Source of the DNA: a virus
DNA length: 64,000 nt
IMG/VR virus record: IMGVR_UViG_3300044843_000566
Coordinates: 1 to 64,000 of that record
Strand: one strand, 5' to 3'
In this document: positions 48,427 through 61,556 of the stretch, piece by piece
Layout: every line of letters begins with the position of its first letter
Position numbering within the stretch: the stretch's first letter is position 1
Notes under the pieces: model-generated
Seen by the model: the letters and a program-made list of their open reading frames with translations, nothing else
Told to the model about the DNA's origin: nothing
Databases searched by the model: none
Program-made: the position numbers and the translations under genes

Positions 48427-50390
48427 TATAGTGCCGTAAGTTGCGCAGTCGGTGGCGTGAAGGTAGCCGTGTAAAGAGCGGTACCGCGAGTCAGCCGGAT
48501 GTCGTCAAGATAACTATTGGCGGTCATACGTGTTGCGGTGTTGTTGGCCTGCGCACCGATCGATATCTGACCATTCGAGCCGATTACCGTGTTTGCGGGC
48601 AGGGTGACAGAGAGCCGCTGCACTCCGCCAGCGTATACGCGCACATTATCGTTCTCTCTAACGAGCGCTACGTGCGTCCACGTCGATAACGGAACATGCG
48701 TCGCCGGCGACCAATTGTATGAGCCGCCTGCGATGAAAAGACTAGTTGAGTCGCTCCCCACGCGCCACAAAATTTGGCCGTCGAGATCAAAAATAGGCGT
48801 CGCTGCCCCACGGGACGCCAAGTAAACCCACATTTCTATCGTAAAGTTTTCGGTGCCCAAAACATTGGCAGAATTGCCGCTGGAGTTGTCGAGCCAATTG
48901 CTGCCGTTGAAAAGAATCGAAGCCGAACCATACTTAAACTGCGTTGTGCTTGTAACGGGCCCGGAACTGCTTTGATGAACGCGGCGGATAGTTTGTGCTG
49001 TTACGCTAGAGTCTGTAATCGTGATTCCGTTATTGTCCCCGTTGCCGTTTAACAAGAGTGTCGTGGCCGGAGGCACGCTACCAAATACCGTATAGCCCTT
49101 CGCGGTGGCTATAGAGGGCGTGTCGGATGATATGCCGGGGTTGCCCTGCACGCTCAAAATACCGTCGTCGCAAGCGCCGAGATCTGTATAGAACTGATTC
49201 AAATCAGCGGCCGCGAGATCGTTGTTCTTTAAACTTGCAAATTCTGGCGGGCCGGGAACCCACTGTGGAGTATACCGATTGTAATAATACGGATATCCGA
49301 CATACGTGTATATCCAGTTGTTAGTGCCGGGGCCGCGATCGATTGTGAGGCTTTCTCCCCGCAACTTGGTAATGTTGTTAGACGACACGTCGAAGCCGTC
49401 AAACTGACCGATTGGTGTAAATACGAAGTCTGTATTGAAGTTGTACAGGAGTGCCGTGTTGGCGATTGCGGTGAGGGGTGCCGTAGGCGGCGTAAAGTTG
49501 GCTGTGTACACAGCAGCCTGCGTCTGCCGGAAATCGTCAATGAAACCTTCGATATAAGCATCGTAGTTCGGGGCGCCTCCGATTGAGATAATGTTATTCG
49601 TTACGGTCGCCGAGTAGTCTTGCGTGCTCGTTCCAACGCTGGTGCCGTCAATGTACAGCGTGTTCGTGCCACTGTTCCGCACTAAGGCAATATGAACCCA
49701 TGTGTTTAACGCCGGAACTGATCCGCCAGCGATGCCCGAGGAGATTCCGTTGCTAACCTGCATCTGACCGCTTAAATAATACATATGCAGGCCGCCCTGC
49801 CCGCTCTGGATATCGCCGGCTTCGTAAAAGGTAGGAAAACTGTTACCGCCATCGCCGGAACGCCGAAACCAAAATTCTATCGTGAAGTTTGACGAGTAGT
49901 TAAACGCAATAGATGTCCTGAGATAGTCGCCGTTGCCGTCAAAATAAGCGCTCGCCCCGCCATGCTTGCTTTGTGCGGTGCTGATAGCGACGTCGCCGTG
50001 TTTGTATGCCAACGCCGCACTGCTAGACGAATCGGTAATCGCCAGCCGCACCGGGTAAATCTCAAACGCGCGATAGCCACCCGCGGCGGCTTTGCTGAAC
50101 GTGTCACCTGAAAGATAGTTTGAAATAGTGTTGTCCCACCATTTCACGTTATAGCGCCCGGTGTCAGTTGCAGCCGTGCCCGTGACTAGCCCAGAAGACT
50201 TTGTCGTTAAGCCCCACAAGCGCGTATAGCCAACAGTCGAGAACGCTGGCGTAGCCGTGCCTTCGACCGGCCACGTACCGGCGGCCCGATTGGCGTATAC
50301 ATCGCGAGGCGTCCATATCCCCGCAGCCGCATTAGCACTTGGTACGGGCGTTACGAAACCAGCCGCGTAACCACCTGACGGGCGGGGCAT
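48426..50390 (-). CDS. Fibre/adhesion protein with two LamG-like domains
   Basis: 654 residues. Two LamG/concanavalin-like modules are plain. Residues about 140-310 contain SKHGGASAYFDGNGDYL, FTIEFWFRR, TWVHIALVRNSGTNTLYIDG and FIDDFRQTQAAVYTANFTPP. The final 210 residues contain FKYGSASILFNGSNWL, FTIEMWVYL, TWTHVALVREN and YLDDIRLTRGTALYTATFTPP. These folds bind sugars. The ATG overlaps the neighbouring gene stop. It is probably a receptor-binding structure. Confidence 0.8.
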   Translation of the reverse strand: MPRPSGGYAAGFVTPVPSANAAAGIWTPRDVYANRAAGTWPVEGTATPAFSTVGYTRLWGLTTKSSGLVTGTAATDTGRYNVKWWDNTISNYLSGDTFSKAAAGGYRAFEIYPVRLAITDSSSSAALAYKHGDVAISTAQSKHGGASAYFDGNGDYLRTSIAFNYSSNFTIEFWFRRSGDGGNSFPTFYEAGDIQSGQGGLHMYYLSGQMQVSNGISSGIAGGSVPALNTWVHIALVRNSGTNTLYIDGTSVGTSTQDYSATVTNNIISIGGAPNYDAYIEGFIDDFRQTQAAVYTANFTPPTAPLTAIANTALLYNFNTDFVFTPIGQFDGFDVSSNNITKLRGESLTIDRGPGTNNWIYTYVGYPYYYNRYTPQWVPGPPEFASLKNNDLAAADLNQFYTDLGACDDGILSVQGNPGISSDTPSIATAKGYTVFGSVPPATTLLLNGNGDNNGITITDSSVTAQTIRRVHQSSSGPVTSTTQFKYGSASILFNGSNWLDNSSGNSANVLGTENFTIEMWVYLASRGAATPIFDLDGQILWRVGSDSTSLFIAGGSYNWSPATHVPLSTWTHVALVRENDNVRVYAGGVQRLSVTLPANTVIGSNGQISIGAQANNTATRMTANSYLDDIRLTRGTALYTATFTPPTAQLTAL

Positions 50391-50761
50391 TAGGCAACCT
50401 CTTCATACGAGCAAACAACGTCAAGAATACTTGCTGTGCCAGCTGTAACTGTGATGCGCTTGTTTTCTTCCAGCCACACCGGATTTTCTTTGCCAACTAA
50501 AATAACAACAGCGCCTACGGGTACAGTTACCGTAGCGGCAAGGGCGTAACCCGTACCAGCGCTCGCGGCCGTATAGATTTTTGCGGCAATAGACGCGCTG
50601 GTGGTAGCAGAAGTGTTCGCTACGGTTATGTTAGCAATACGTAGTGCTTTATTGCTAGACGCAGCGTTTGACAGCAGCGTCGTTTCGCTCGTTGAAGACA
50701 AGGACACGTACGTCGTCTTGCCAGTGACTGTTGTCGGAGCCTGTAGATTTGGTGCAGCCAT
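50390..50761 (-). CDS. Small fibre or baseplate protein
   Basis: 123 residues, all beta (TTYVSLSSTSETTLLSN; ATVTVPVGAVVILVGKENPVWLEENKRI). The ENPVWLEENKRI segment matches DNPIYLESGDM in the N-terminal domain of the 40970 fibre, so both probably belong to one family that sits on the virion. It is translated between two fibre genes with tiny gaps. Confidence 0.65.
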   Translation of the reverse strand: MAAPNLQAPTTVTGKTTYVSLSSTSETTLLSNAASSNKALRIANITVANTSATTSASIAAKIYTAASAGTGYALAATVTVPVGAVVILVGKENPVWLEENKRITVTAGTASILDVVCSYEEVA

Positions 50762-50764
50762 TGT

Positions 50765-51487
50765 TTATCCAAAAAAGATTCCAGCACAATACCCAGAAAG
50801 CCTGTTGCCGGTAGGTAGTCTCTCGTTCGCGACAGTACCTGTTGTGATGTCGGCGGCAGAATGTGTGTGCACGTCGACCGGTAACTTATACCAGCCGCCA
50901 CCAAGGCCGGAAACGTACTGATACGTAACTTTTTGCCCGGCCGCTGAAAGAACGTCTGTCCCGGTTTGGGCGCCGGATACCGTCAAAGAACCGGAAGCAT
51001 ACGTTCCAACTAAAATGCACACAATATCGCCATTTAATAGACTTGCCGTCGGTAGCGTTATTGTGACAGGCGAAATAACAGTGTATCTATAAAACGCGTC
51101 ACGGGCAGCAGTCAATGTAACTGTGTTCGCATTGATGGCGGTAAATGACTGCGCTGCGGCAAAGGCACTCGCGTGCTGGCCGTCTACGGTATCAGCATTT
51201 AAGTTCGTGCAGACAGTGGTAGAGGTAACCGCAAGCGGCGCGGTACCCACGGCCACGCTCGACGTGAGTGTAGAACCTGCGACATTACCGGTAGCCCCGA
51301 CAGACGCCGGCGTAATAGCCTGCCCGCTGATGCTGGTAACGGGAAGATTAACGACAGTCCCGGCAGAGTTCTTGGCGAACAACCTGCCGTCGGCTGTATT
51401 GATAGCCAGTTCGCCCGCAGAGAGTTGCCCGGCGGTAGGCTGAGCAGCAGCGGTACTGCTTTTCTTGATAAGAATCGTGTTAGACAT
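50765..51487 (-). CDS. Tail fibre-like protein
   Basis: 240 residues. The N-terminus ILIKKSSTAAAQPTAGQLSAGELAINTADGRLFAKNSAG is a standard phage fibre head (also in the 1850-residue protein as VLRIKRRASN...LAFNEASNTLYYGRG). A Thr/Ala-rich beta region with TVDGQHASAFAAA and a final module follow. It is probably a short fibre attached through this head. Confidence 0.75.
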   Translation of the reverse strand: MSNTILIKKSSTAAAQPTAGQLSAGELAINTADGRLFAKNSAGTVVNLPVTSISGQAITPASVGATGNVAGSTLTSSVAVGTAPLAVTSTTVCTNLNADTVDGQHASAFAAAQSFTAINANTVTLTAARDAFYRYTVISPVTITLPTASLLNGDIVCILVGTYASGSLTVSGAQTGTDVLSAAGQKVTYQYVSGLGGGWYKLPVDVHTHSAADITTGTVANERLPTGNRLSGYCAGIFFG

Positions 51488-51566
51488 ACAGCTCTTTTAC
51501 CTCCGCTTTTCCGAATATTAACCGGAATAAGCAAAAGCATCAAGGGCTATTTTTAAGGTCTAAAAC

Positions 51567-54500
51567 TTAGAAAGTTCCGCCGTCAATAGTGCAATCGGCG
51601 TTAGCAAAAGCCGTGCAAAAATTGGTAGTAGACGCTGTTGTAAGGACAGTGCCGGTCTCGTCAGGCAGCGTTAATGTTCTCGCCGTCGTTAACGTCGTCG
51701 GCTGCATGGTTACGCGAAGCGTTCCCGAGCCGCCGGCTCGTCCGGCAATGATTACGCCGTCCTGTGCAGCCGTCGCGGTGCCAAATGTTTGCCCAGTCGC
51801 GTTGTAGAAGGTGTTCGCGCCGGTAAACGCGTTGTTTGACGCTACGGCGGCGGCACCAGACACCGCAGCTACCCCAATAGCGATCGCTGTTGTGGACGCA
51901 GCCGTTAAACGACCCTTAACGTCGACCGTAAAAGTAGCAACGCTGGAAGCACTACCATAAGATGCGGCCGTAACACCACTGTTGGCCAACGTCAGGGCAG
52001 ACGAACCAGCAGTGCTGGTGGCGTCGCCACTAAACGCCGGGAGTCGAAGTGCATTAAGAGTGCCGCTGGAGATATTAGAGGCATTCGTGGTGTCGGTCGT
52101 GGCCGAGGCGGCTAAACCGGATACAGCGCTAGAGGCGATGGCGATCGTAGTCGAAGCAGCGGCGGTTAACTGCCCCTGCGAGTTGACGGTGAACGTAGCA
52201 ACCTGCGACGCAGAACCGTATGCTGCACCGGTGACCGTCGTGTTGGCGATGCTGAGCGTATTACCAGACTTTGAAAGCCCCGTACCGGCCGTAATTTGCC
52301 CAGCACCGCTAAACTGCGAGAACGTAATAGCATTAGACCCTACTGTACCGCCTGCGTCAGCAGTGCATACCCAACCGCTGTCAGCATTTGTTGTTCCCTG
52401 CTCGACAAACGTAAACGCGCCTGGAACTTCTGTCCATACGTCAAAGTCGGTGGCGCGTGTCCACGCACCGGCTGCTACGACGTAAATACCGTTTTGATTT
52501 GTTGTTGTCTGGTCTTTAACAAGCACACGGTCGCCGGCAACGAGAGAAACGCCGTCGACAGTTTGTGCGCCTGACAACGACGCGATGTTAGCAGTCGTTG
52601 ATGCCTTCACAGACGCTTTTACATCCAGACCCTGTACGAGCGCGTCAACTTGAGCAGCCGTGTAAGCATCCGTAATACCGTAACCCGAAAGCGTTGTCGG
52701 GTTTGTACCGGCGGTGACACGACCCTTAGCGTCTACCGTTACAGATCGATAAGTACCGGCTGTGGCACCAGAATTAGAAAGCGTGGCTGCAAAGCTACCC
52801 GTACCGCTACCTGTTACGTCACCAGTCAGTGTAATAGTCTGGTCGCCGGTATTTGTTCCCGCCACAGAAGCAGTTGAAGAAACAGTAAAATCGCCGCTGA
52901 GCGATATTGTGCGGTTAGCGTCGTTGACGTTTACGCTTAACGACCGAGCAGCCGTTAGGTTTGCCGAATTTGTAACCTGCAGGTAATGCGACGGCGAACT
53001 GTCGTCATAAAGGTAAATGTCGCCGAAGTAACCGTTTTGAACCGAAGTGGTGCTGTTAGACAACGCGTCCGTAATACCATAACCCGAAAGCGTTGTCGGG
53101 TTTGTGCCAGCGGTAACGCGACCCTTAGCGTCTACCGTTACAGAGCGGTAGGTGCCGCCCGTGACGCCACTGTTAGCAAGCGTGACGGTAATACTTGTTG
53201 TTCCGGAACCGGTAGCATCGCCAGTCAGCGTAATATTTTGATTTGCAGTTAAATAGCCGGCGGTATCGAGTGTCCACGTATCCGCAGCTGTCTTTTTAAG
53301 AAAGCCGCTCGTTCCGGTTAAACCAGCAATAGCCGTCAGGTCACCGTCCAGCGGTTGTGCGTCCGTAATGCCATAGCCAGCAAGTGTCGACGGATTCGTA
53401 CCGCTCGTGACTCGGCCTTTAACGTCTATAGTTACCGACTTGTAAGTGCCGGCAGAGGCAACTGTAGCTAAAGTTAAGGCAGATGAACCAGCAGTGCTGG
53501 TAGCGTCCCCAGAGAAAGCCGGGAGTCGAAGTGCGTTGAGCGTACCACTGGAGATATTAGAGGCGTTGGTTGTATCAGTGGTAGCCGATGCAGCAAGCCC
53601 CGATACAGCGCCAGCGGAGATAGCGATCGCTGTTGTGGACGCAGCCGTTAAACGACCCTTAACGTCGACCGTAAAAGTAGCAACGCTAGAAGCACTACCA
53701 TAAGCCGCGGCCGTGACACCACTGTTGGCCAACGTCAGGGCAGACGAACCAGCAGTGCTGGTGGCGTCGCCACTAAACGCTGGGAGCCGAAGTGCGTTAA
53801 GCGTGCCACTAGAAATGTTACTAGCATTCGTGGTGTCAGTAGTGGCCGAGGCCGCTAAACCGGATACAGCACCAGACGCAATAGCGATCGCGACGTTAGC
53901 AGCGGCTGTTAACTGCCCCTGCGAGTTGACGGTGAACGTAGCAACCTGCGACGCAGAACCGTATGCTGCACCGGTGACCGTCGTGTTGGAAATGTTAAGA
54001 GTGTTGCCAGACTTTGAAAGCCCCGTACCGGCCGTAATTTGCCCAGCACCGCTGAACTGCGAAAATGTAACGGCGGTAGAACCTAGTGTGCCGTTTGCGT
54101 CGGCCGTGCATACCCAGCCATTGTCGCCGTTTACTGTACCTTGCTCGACGAAGAAGAACGCACCCGGAATTTCTGTCCAAGCATCAAAATCAGTAGCCCG
54201 TGTCCACGCGCCAGCCGCTACCGAATAAATACCGTTCTGGTTTGTTGTTGTCTGGTCTTTAACAAGCACACGGTCGCCGGCAACGAGAGAAACGCCGTCG
54301 ACAGTTTGTGCGCCTGACAACGTCAGATTACCGGTAGACGCCGCTTTGACAGACGCCTTGACGTCTAGACCCTGTACGAGCGAGTCGACCTGGGCAGACG
54401 TGTAAGCGTCCGTAATGCCGTAACCCGAAAGTGTTGTCGGGTTTGTGCCAGCGGTGACACGACCCTTAGCGTCTACCGTTACAGAGCGGTAGGTGCCGGC

Positions 54501-57119
54501 TGTGGCACCAGAGGCAGAAAGCGTGGTTACAAAACTACCTGTGCCACTACCCGTTACGTCGCCAGTCAGCGTAATAGTTTGATCGCCGGTATTTGTTCCC
54601 GAAACCGTGGCGTCAGCCGAGGCGGTGAGATTGCCGCTGAGCGACAACGTGCGACTACCATCATTGACATTAATGCTGAACGTACGGGCGGCTGTTAAAT
54701 TAGCCGAATTTGTAACCTGCAGGTAATGCGACGGCGAACTGTCGTCATAAAGGTAAATGTCGCCGAAGTAACCGCTTTGCGTCGACGTAGCACTGTTCGA
54801 TAACGCATCTGTAATGCCATAGCCAGAAAGAGTTGTCGGGTTTGTGCCGGCAGTGACGCGACCGTAGGTGTCCACAGTTACGCTTCTGTACGTGCCGACG
54901 GTCGCAATGACGCTGCCAGTAAGGTTTATAGAGTTTGCACTTACCGTTAACGAGCCGTTGCCGGTAGAAGCAACGTCAATTGTGCCCGGAGTAGTTTGCG
55001 TTAAACCATTGCCCGCAGTGACTGTGGCAGCGGATGCCGCCGCATCGACATAAGCGGTGGTCGCAATTGCTGTGCTATTGTTATTTGCCGACTGGGTCGG
55101 CGCTGTGGGCGTGCCAGTCAACGCCGGGCTTTCAGAGAACACAAGATTGACGGTACCGGTGGTGTCGCCGGTAATGCCGTCTCCTACTACTGCATTGCGC
55201 AGGTCAGTAGCAGTAATAGTGTCTTTGCTCTCGGCAGTTACGCGACCGTACTTATCAGCGTGCACCAGTATGTAGGCCGTGCTGATATTCGCGGGATCTG
55301 TTGCGACAGTGATGTCGTTGAAAACGCCACCGTTAGGCATTTGTGCTAGATCGACACCAGTCTCATTGACAACGATACGATCCGAGCCGGCTGTCTTCAC
55401 ATAAAAAGTACGGTCGTTACGGCCGAGACCGAGACCGGCACGGAAGTCAAGCAAGGCCTGCGGAGACTCAAAAACAAGCGCGTCACCGCTTGCTGAATCA
55501 ATTACTAGCGGGTCAATGTTTGTGACCTGAACAAACCCGCTATTTTTATTTACGTTGCCGAACTTTACGCGAATATAAGTACCGTAAACAAGTTCACCGG
55601 TTGCATCAGCCGTAGAGTGACGAATCCAGGTAACATTTGCGGCGGTCTCAGGCGCCGTTGGTTTTGGAATGTAGTAGAGCCCGTTTGTTTTCGGCTCCAC
55701 TTCATTTTTTACGAGAATAACGCTGCCAAGACGTGTAATGTTGTTGCTACCATCGCGCTGCTCTTCGACAGTTTGGTAGCCGTCAATAATCGGAACACCG
55801 GCAAACGAACCAGTCGTGGCATTAAACGCGGTGGCGTTGTCAAACGTCGCAACATTTGAATCCATCACAAAAGACGGACCCGTCGTAATTGTGAATATGG
55901 TGTTCTTGTTTACCGCGCCCTCGCGAACCAGCACTTTGGTGTTGTGTGCTAACTGCAGTTCTTCGCTTGTGTTTAAATCACGTGCACGCACTATCACGTT
56001 GTACGGGTCACCGCCGGTCGACCTAGAGTAATTGACGCGATAAATACCCGCGCGAGCATTGTCGTATTCGCCGCCTTCGTCCCCGCTGCCTGCGCCGACG
56101 TAACCATATGCGGTCAGATTGTGCCCGCCCGGATTATTGTTTTTTGGCGTCCAGATGAAATGATCATTTTGATTGAGCGTTACGCCGTCTACAACAACTT
56201 TACCGTTAATAATTTGATAGTAATCGCTTTTTGCACGCGCAATACGCTTAAACAAAACTGCACCGCCGGCAGGCACACTACTCGGGGCGGTTGTTTTGTT
56301 TGCATTGAAATTAAGATTCGTAAAACCAAAAGGTACAGTGGCCGTCGGCTCCACGGGGCTCTGCGCTACTTCAAAAGTGTAATTAGCGTAAGTACCGTTT
56401 GTGACGAAAACACGTGCGCCGACCGCAAAGTTTGAAGCTTCTGTCTCGCCTGTCTCACGCGTCCAATCGCCGGTTGTTGCTGTCGCGCCGGCAGGTATTT
56501 TCCAAATACCTTTTTTCAGGGGATCTAAGTGCCCCATGATCAGTACGCGATCGCCTGCCACCAACGTTACCGATTGATTTGGGATTGTCGGCAGGCCGCG
56601 TAATTCGTACAGCGCTAGCCCGTCAGCCATAGACCCTGGTTGCGGTACCGCCACTTTTACGTTTGAGAAACCTTGCAGGTTGTCATACGGACTGCCCGCG
56701 ATAAGCGGCACTGTCGTCGCACAGTCTGCGGCCACAGGGTGCAACGACATACCCGCACCGGCACTACGTGCAACAGCGTCATCGACATACTCTGTAGTCG
56801 ACAACAGTTTTCCACCTTGTGCGCCCGTAGTGGCAGGCGGATATGTGTTCGTGTAGGCGTACGCCTCGTCGCCAACTGATAACTTACCAGTCGTATTTAC
56901 TGCACCGAAGGTGGCCGTGCCCGTCCATACGGCGCCGTCGCCCGTGATGGCTAACGGTATTGCGTTAGCGTTAGTCCCAGTAGCGTCGCCGCCGCGGCCG
57001 TAGTACAGCGTGTTAGACGCCTCGTTAAAGGCAAGTTCAGCATTACGTAAAACGTTGTTGCCAGGGGCCGCTGCTGACTGGTTTGACGCGCGACGCTTAA
57101 TACGTAATACGTTAGACAT
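51567..57119 (-). CDS. Giant tail fibre (1850 residues) with internal duplication
   Basis: The head VLRIKRRASNQSAAAPGNN, LAFNEASNTLYYGRG matches other fibre heads. The rest is Thr/Ser/Ala/Gly-rich and made of repeating modules: YRSVTVDAKGRVTAGTNPTTL with SGYGITDA, YFGDIYLYDDSSPSHYLQVTN, and VSGLAASATTDTTNASN. A block of over 400 residues occurs twice, with DNA copies about 1.74 kb apart. Fibre proteins of this type form long trimeric shafts. The C-terminus ends in DGGTF, also the end of the next gene's product. A TGCTATACT box lies 40 bp upstream of the start. Confidence 0.88.
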   Translation of the reverse strand: MSNVLRIKRRASNQSAAAPGNNVLRNAELAFNEASNTLYYGRGGDATGTNANAIPLAITGDGAVWTGTATFGAVNTTGKLSVGDEAYAYTNTYPPATTGAQGGKLLSTTEYVDDAVARSAGAGMSLHPVAADCATTVPLIAGSPYDNLQGFSNVKVAVPQPGSMADGLALYELRGLPTIPNQSVTLVAGDRVLIMGHLDPLKKGIWKIPAGATATTGDWTRETGETEASNFAVGARVFVTNGTYANYTFEVAQSPVEPTATVPFGFTNLNFNANKTTAPSSVPAGGAVLFKRIARAKSDYYQIINGKVVVDGVTLNQNDHFIWTPKNNNPGGHNLTAYGYVGAGSGDEGGEYDNARAGIYRVNYSRSTGGDPYNVIVRARDLNTSEELQLAHNTKVLVREGAVNKNTIFTITTGPSFVMDSNVATFDNATAFNATTGSFAGVPIIDGYQTVEEQRDGSNNITRLGSVILVKNEVEPKTNGLYYIPKPTAPETAANVTWIRHSTADATGELVYGTYIRVKFGNVNKNSGFVQVTNIDPLVIDSASGDALVFESPQALLDFRAGLGLGRNDRTFYVKTAGSDRIVVNETGVDLAQMPNGGVFNDITVATDPANISTAYILVHADKYGRVTAESKDTITATDLRNAVVGDGITGDTTGTVNLVFSESPALTGTPTAPTQSANNNSTAIATTAYVDAAASAATVTAGNGLTQTTPGTIDVASTGNGSLTVSANSINLTGSVIATVGTYRSVTVDTYGRVTAGTNPTTLSGYGITDALSNSATSTQSGYFGDIYLYDDSSPSHYLQVTNSANLTAARTFSINVNDGSRTLSLSGNLTASADATVSGTNTGDQTITLTGDVTGSGTGSFVTTLSASGATAGTYRSVTVDAKGRVTAGTNPTTLSGYGITDAYTSAQVDSLVQGLDVKASVKAASTGNLTLSGAQTVDGVSLVAGDRVLVKDQTTTNQNGIYSVAAGAWTRATDFDAWTEIPGAFFFVEQGTVNGDNGWVCTADANGTLGSTAVTFSQFSGAGQITAGTGLSKSGNTLNISNTTVTGAAYGSASQVATFTVNSQGQLTAAANVAIAIASGAVSGLAASATTDTTNASNISSGTLNALRLPAFSGDATSTAGSSALTLANSGVTAAAYGSASSVATFTVDVKGRLTAASTTAIAISAGAVSGLAASATTDTTNASNISSGTLNALRLPAFSGDATSTAGSSALTLATVASAGTYKSVTIDVKGRVTSGTNPSTLAGYGITDAQPLDGDLTAIAGLTGTSGFLKKTAADTWTLDTAGYLTANQNITLTGDATGSGTTSITVTLANSGVTGGTYRSVTVDAKGRVTAGTNPTTLSGYGITDALSNSTTSVQNGYFGDIYLYDDSSPSHYLQVTNSANLTAARSLSVNVNDANRTISLSGDFTVSSTASVAGTNTGDQTITLTGDVTGSGTGSFAATLSNSGATAGTYRSVTVDAKGRVTAGTNPTTLSGYGITDAYTAAQVDALVQGLDVKASVKASTTANIASLSGAQTVDGVSLVAGDRVLVKDQTTTNQNGIYVVAAGAWTRATDFDVWTEVPGAFTFVEQGTTNADSGWVCTADAGGTVGSNAITFSQFSGAGQITAGTGLSKSGNTLSIANTTVTGAAYGSASQVATFTVNSQGQLTAAASTTIAIASSAVSGLAASATTDTTNASNISSGTLNALRLPAFSGDATSTAGSSALTLANSGVTAASYGSASSVATFTVDVKGRLTAASTTAIAIGVAAVSGAAAVASNNAFTGANTFYNATGQTFGTATAAQDGVIIAGRAGGSGTLRVTMQPTTLTTARTLTLPDETGTVLTTASTTNFCTAFANADCTIDGGTF
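51862..54850. repeat. Long internal repeat of the giant fibre gene
   Basis: Two copies of about 1.25 kb (roughly 51862-53110 and 53602-54850) lie about 1740 bp apart. For example, AGGTAATGCGACGGCGAACT occurs at 52981 and 54721. A third, shorter copy of the AGCAGTGCTGGTAGCGTC part lies near 53480. The copies are close but not identical, so they can recombine to lengthen or shorten the fibre. Confidence 0.85.
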
Positions 57120-57156
57120 TGAAATACCTTTTTGTTGGGGTTACACACTACTAGCA

Positions 57157-57165
57157 GTATAGCAA
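57157..57165 (-). promoter_or_regulatory. Extended -10 promoter-like box TGCTATACT
   Basis: On the minus strand TGCTATACT lies about 40 bp before the giant-fibre start, right after the stop of the small fibre gene 57167. It matches the box near 15815. Confidence 0.45.
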
Positions 57166-57166
57166 A

Positions 57167-57447
57167 TTAGAACGTGCCGCCGTCTGTTTGTTCGGCTTCC
57201 CACTGGGGCGTATCTTGTCCAGCTATATTTAAAATTGCCGTGACGATCCAGTTCGTGCCCGTATCCATAGTTTTAACAATTGACCCAACCGCAAGCCGTG
57301 CAACCGGAATGGCATCACGGGCGGCAACACTGGGTACGGCCCGATAACCACCTTTACCGTATTGCGCATCATGCGTGGGAAAAATATCCTCTTCGGTAGC
57401 AGGCAAAATGGGCGCACCCAAATTGATGCCGCCAGAAATTGTCCCCA

Positions 57448-57448
<1 letters not shown>
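57167..57448 (-). CDS. Small fibre-associated protein with DGGTF end
   Basis: 93 residues. APILPATEEDIFPTHDAQYGKGGYRAV and VAARDAIPVARLAVGSIVKTM are typical of small phage fibre accessory domains. The last residues, QTDGGTF, repeat the C-terminal end of the giant fibre (TIDGGTF). It overlaps the start of the collagen-like gene stop by 1 bp. Confidence 0.65.
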
Positions 57449-60237
<2,789 letters not shown>

Positions 60238-60250
60238 TCAGGCTTTGCTG

Positions 60251-61231
60251 TTAGAAGAAACAAACAATACGCGCTGTGCCGTTCGTATCGCATGACACGA
60301 CAGAATTCGAAATACGAATTTTAAATGCTGTCGTTTTTGTTGCTCCTGTCATTGTTAGTTCGCTTGTGGATGTCGGATACCGTGCGTGCCACAAGTCTGT
60401 ACCGGCGGTGTAACCCCAATAAGTAACGTCTTTAACTTCTTTGCCGACAGTGTGCGTAATCGTCACGTCATTCGAAGAGATCGCTGATGACCACCCGGCT
60501 GGTAGGCCTGTAATAGTGCCGGGTGACGCACCGGAAAATGTCACGTTAAACTCAAACATAGAGTCTGCGGCACTTAAGCCTGTCACGCCTGTCGCGCCAA
60601 CTGGGCCTGTGACACCCGTAACGCCAGCTGGGCCCGTAGCACCTGTGACACCAGTAACGCCACTTACGCCGATACCCGTGGGACCGTTGACGCCGCTTAC
60701 GCCAGTAACACCTGTGACCCCAGCAGGACCTGTAGCGCCGCTCGGGCCTGTTACGCTAGCACCTGACGGACCCGTTAGTCCTGTAGCACCAGTAACCCCT
60801 GTCGCTCCGGCAGGCCCGGTAGCCCCTGTAGTGCCAGTAATGCCAACTGGGCCGGTAATGCTAGCACCTGACGGACCGGTTAGCCCGGTAAACCCTGTAG
60901 CACCAGTAACGCCGGCAGGGCCTGTAGCTCCTGTGACGCCAGTGATACCTTGTAAGCCTAGAAGCCCTTGAAGGCCAGACGGCCCCGTGGAACCTAAACC
61001 GATATCAGGTAATTGCGCCGTAGGGACTTTGCCGGAACTATTAAGCGTCGCCACGCCGTTAGGCACGCCCTTATCGCTAGACGGAATACCGCCAGTTAAC
61101 GCAACAATAGCCGATAACGTTGTGCGTTTTGTCGCCAGTCCACCCGCGTCTTGAGTGTCTACAAGCGGAATAATGTCATTTAAAATCGGCGTCAGCTTTT
61201 CGGGCAGTTCCGAAATCTTTTTTTCTGTCAT
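60251..61231 (-). CDS. Collagen-like fibre protein, paralogue of 43003-44688
   Basis: 326 residues. The head [53 protein letters not shown] matches the head of the collagen-like protein at 43003. About 45 Gly-X-Thr-type triplets follow, then a C-terminal beta domain ([18 protein letters not shown], then [16 protein letters not shown]). The shared head points to attachment to the same virion site. Confidence 0.88.
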   Translation of the reverse strand: MTEKKISELPEKLTPILNDIIPLVDTQDAGGLATKRTTLSAIVALTGGIPSSDKGVPNGVATLNSSGKVPTAQLPDIGLGSTGPSGLQGLLGLQGITGVTGATGPAGVTGATGFTGLTGPSGASITGPVGITGTTGATGPAGATGVTGATGLTGPSGASVTGPSGATGPAGVTGVTGVSGVNGPTGIGVSGVTGVTGATGPAGVTGVTGPVGATGVTGLSAADSMFEFNVTFSGASPGTITGLPAGWSSAISSNDVTITHTVGKEVKDVTYWGYTAGTDLWHARYPTSTSELTMTGATKTTAFKIRISNSVVSCDTNGTARIVCFF

Positions 61232-61245
61232 TTAACCGGCTCCCA

Positions 61246-61551
61246 CTAGTAGTCATTTTCGTCTTCATTCTCTTCCCAGTGGCGCCGGGACTTTTTCTTC
61301 TTTTCGGTTTTAACGCCCTCCAAATCGTCAGCGACACGAAGTAGCCATTTTGCTAACTTTCGTGCGTCGGGCGGGAGGAGCAGCGGGGGGTCTTTTCCAA
61401 ATACATCCAGAACTATACCTGTTTCTTCGTTATTTCCGATTTGCCACGTACCGGCCTGGGCCGCAAAAGTTGGTACCTCATCTGCGGGCGTCTTGGACGC
61501 TAGATTCTTAAATTCTATGTGATCAGGCTGGTTTATAACAACTGTGGCCAC
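61246..61551 (-). CDS. Hypothetical protein with charged tail
   Basis: 101 residues. The N-terminal half is beta-like (TWQIGNNEETGIVLDVFG), then PDARKLAKWLLRVADDLEG, ending in a Lys run and acidic residues (KKKKSRRHWEENEDEND). It is one of a row of small genes between the fibres and thymidylate kinase. No family is recognised. Confidence 0.58.
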   Translation of the reverse strand: MATVVINQPDHIEFKNLASKTPADEVPTFAAQAGTWQIGNNEETGIVLDVFGKDPPLLLPPDARKLAKWLLRVADDLEGVKTEKKKKSRRHWEENEDENDY

Positions 61552-61556
61552 CGCGG

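Noticed and set aside
51982-54228. Plus-strand frames opposite the giant fibre
   Set aside because: They are shadows of the repeated Ala/Thr-rich fibre sequence and occur in both repeat copies.
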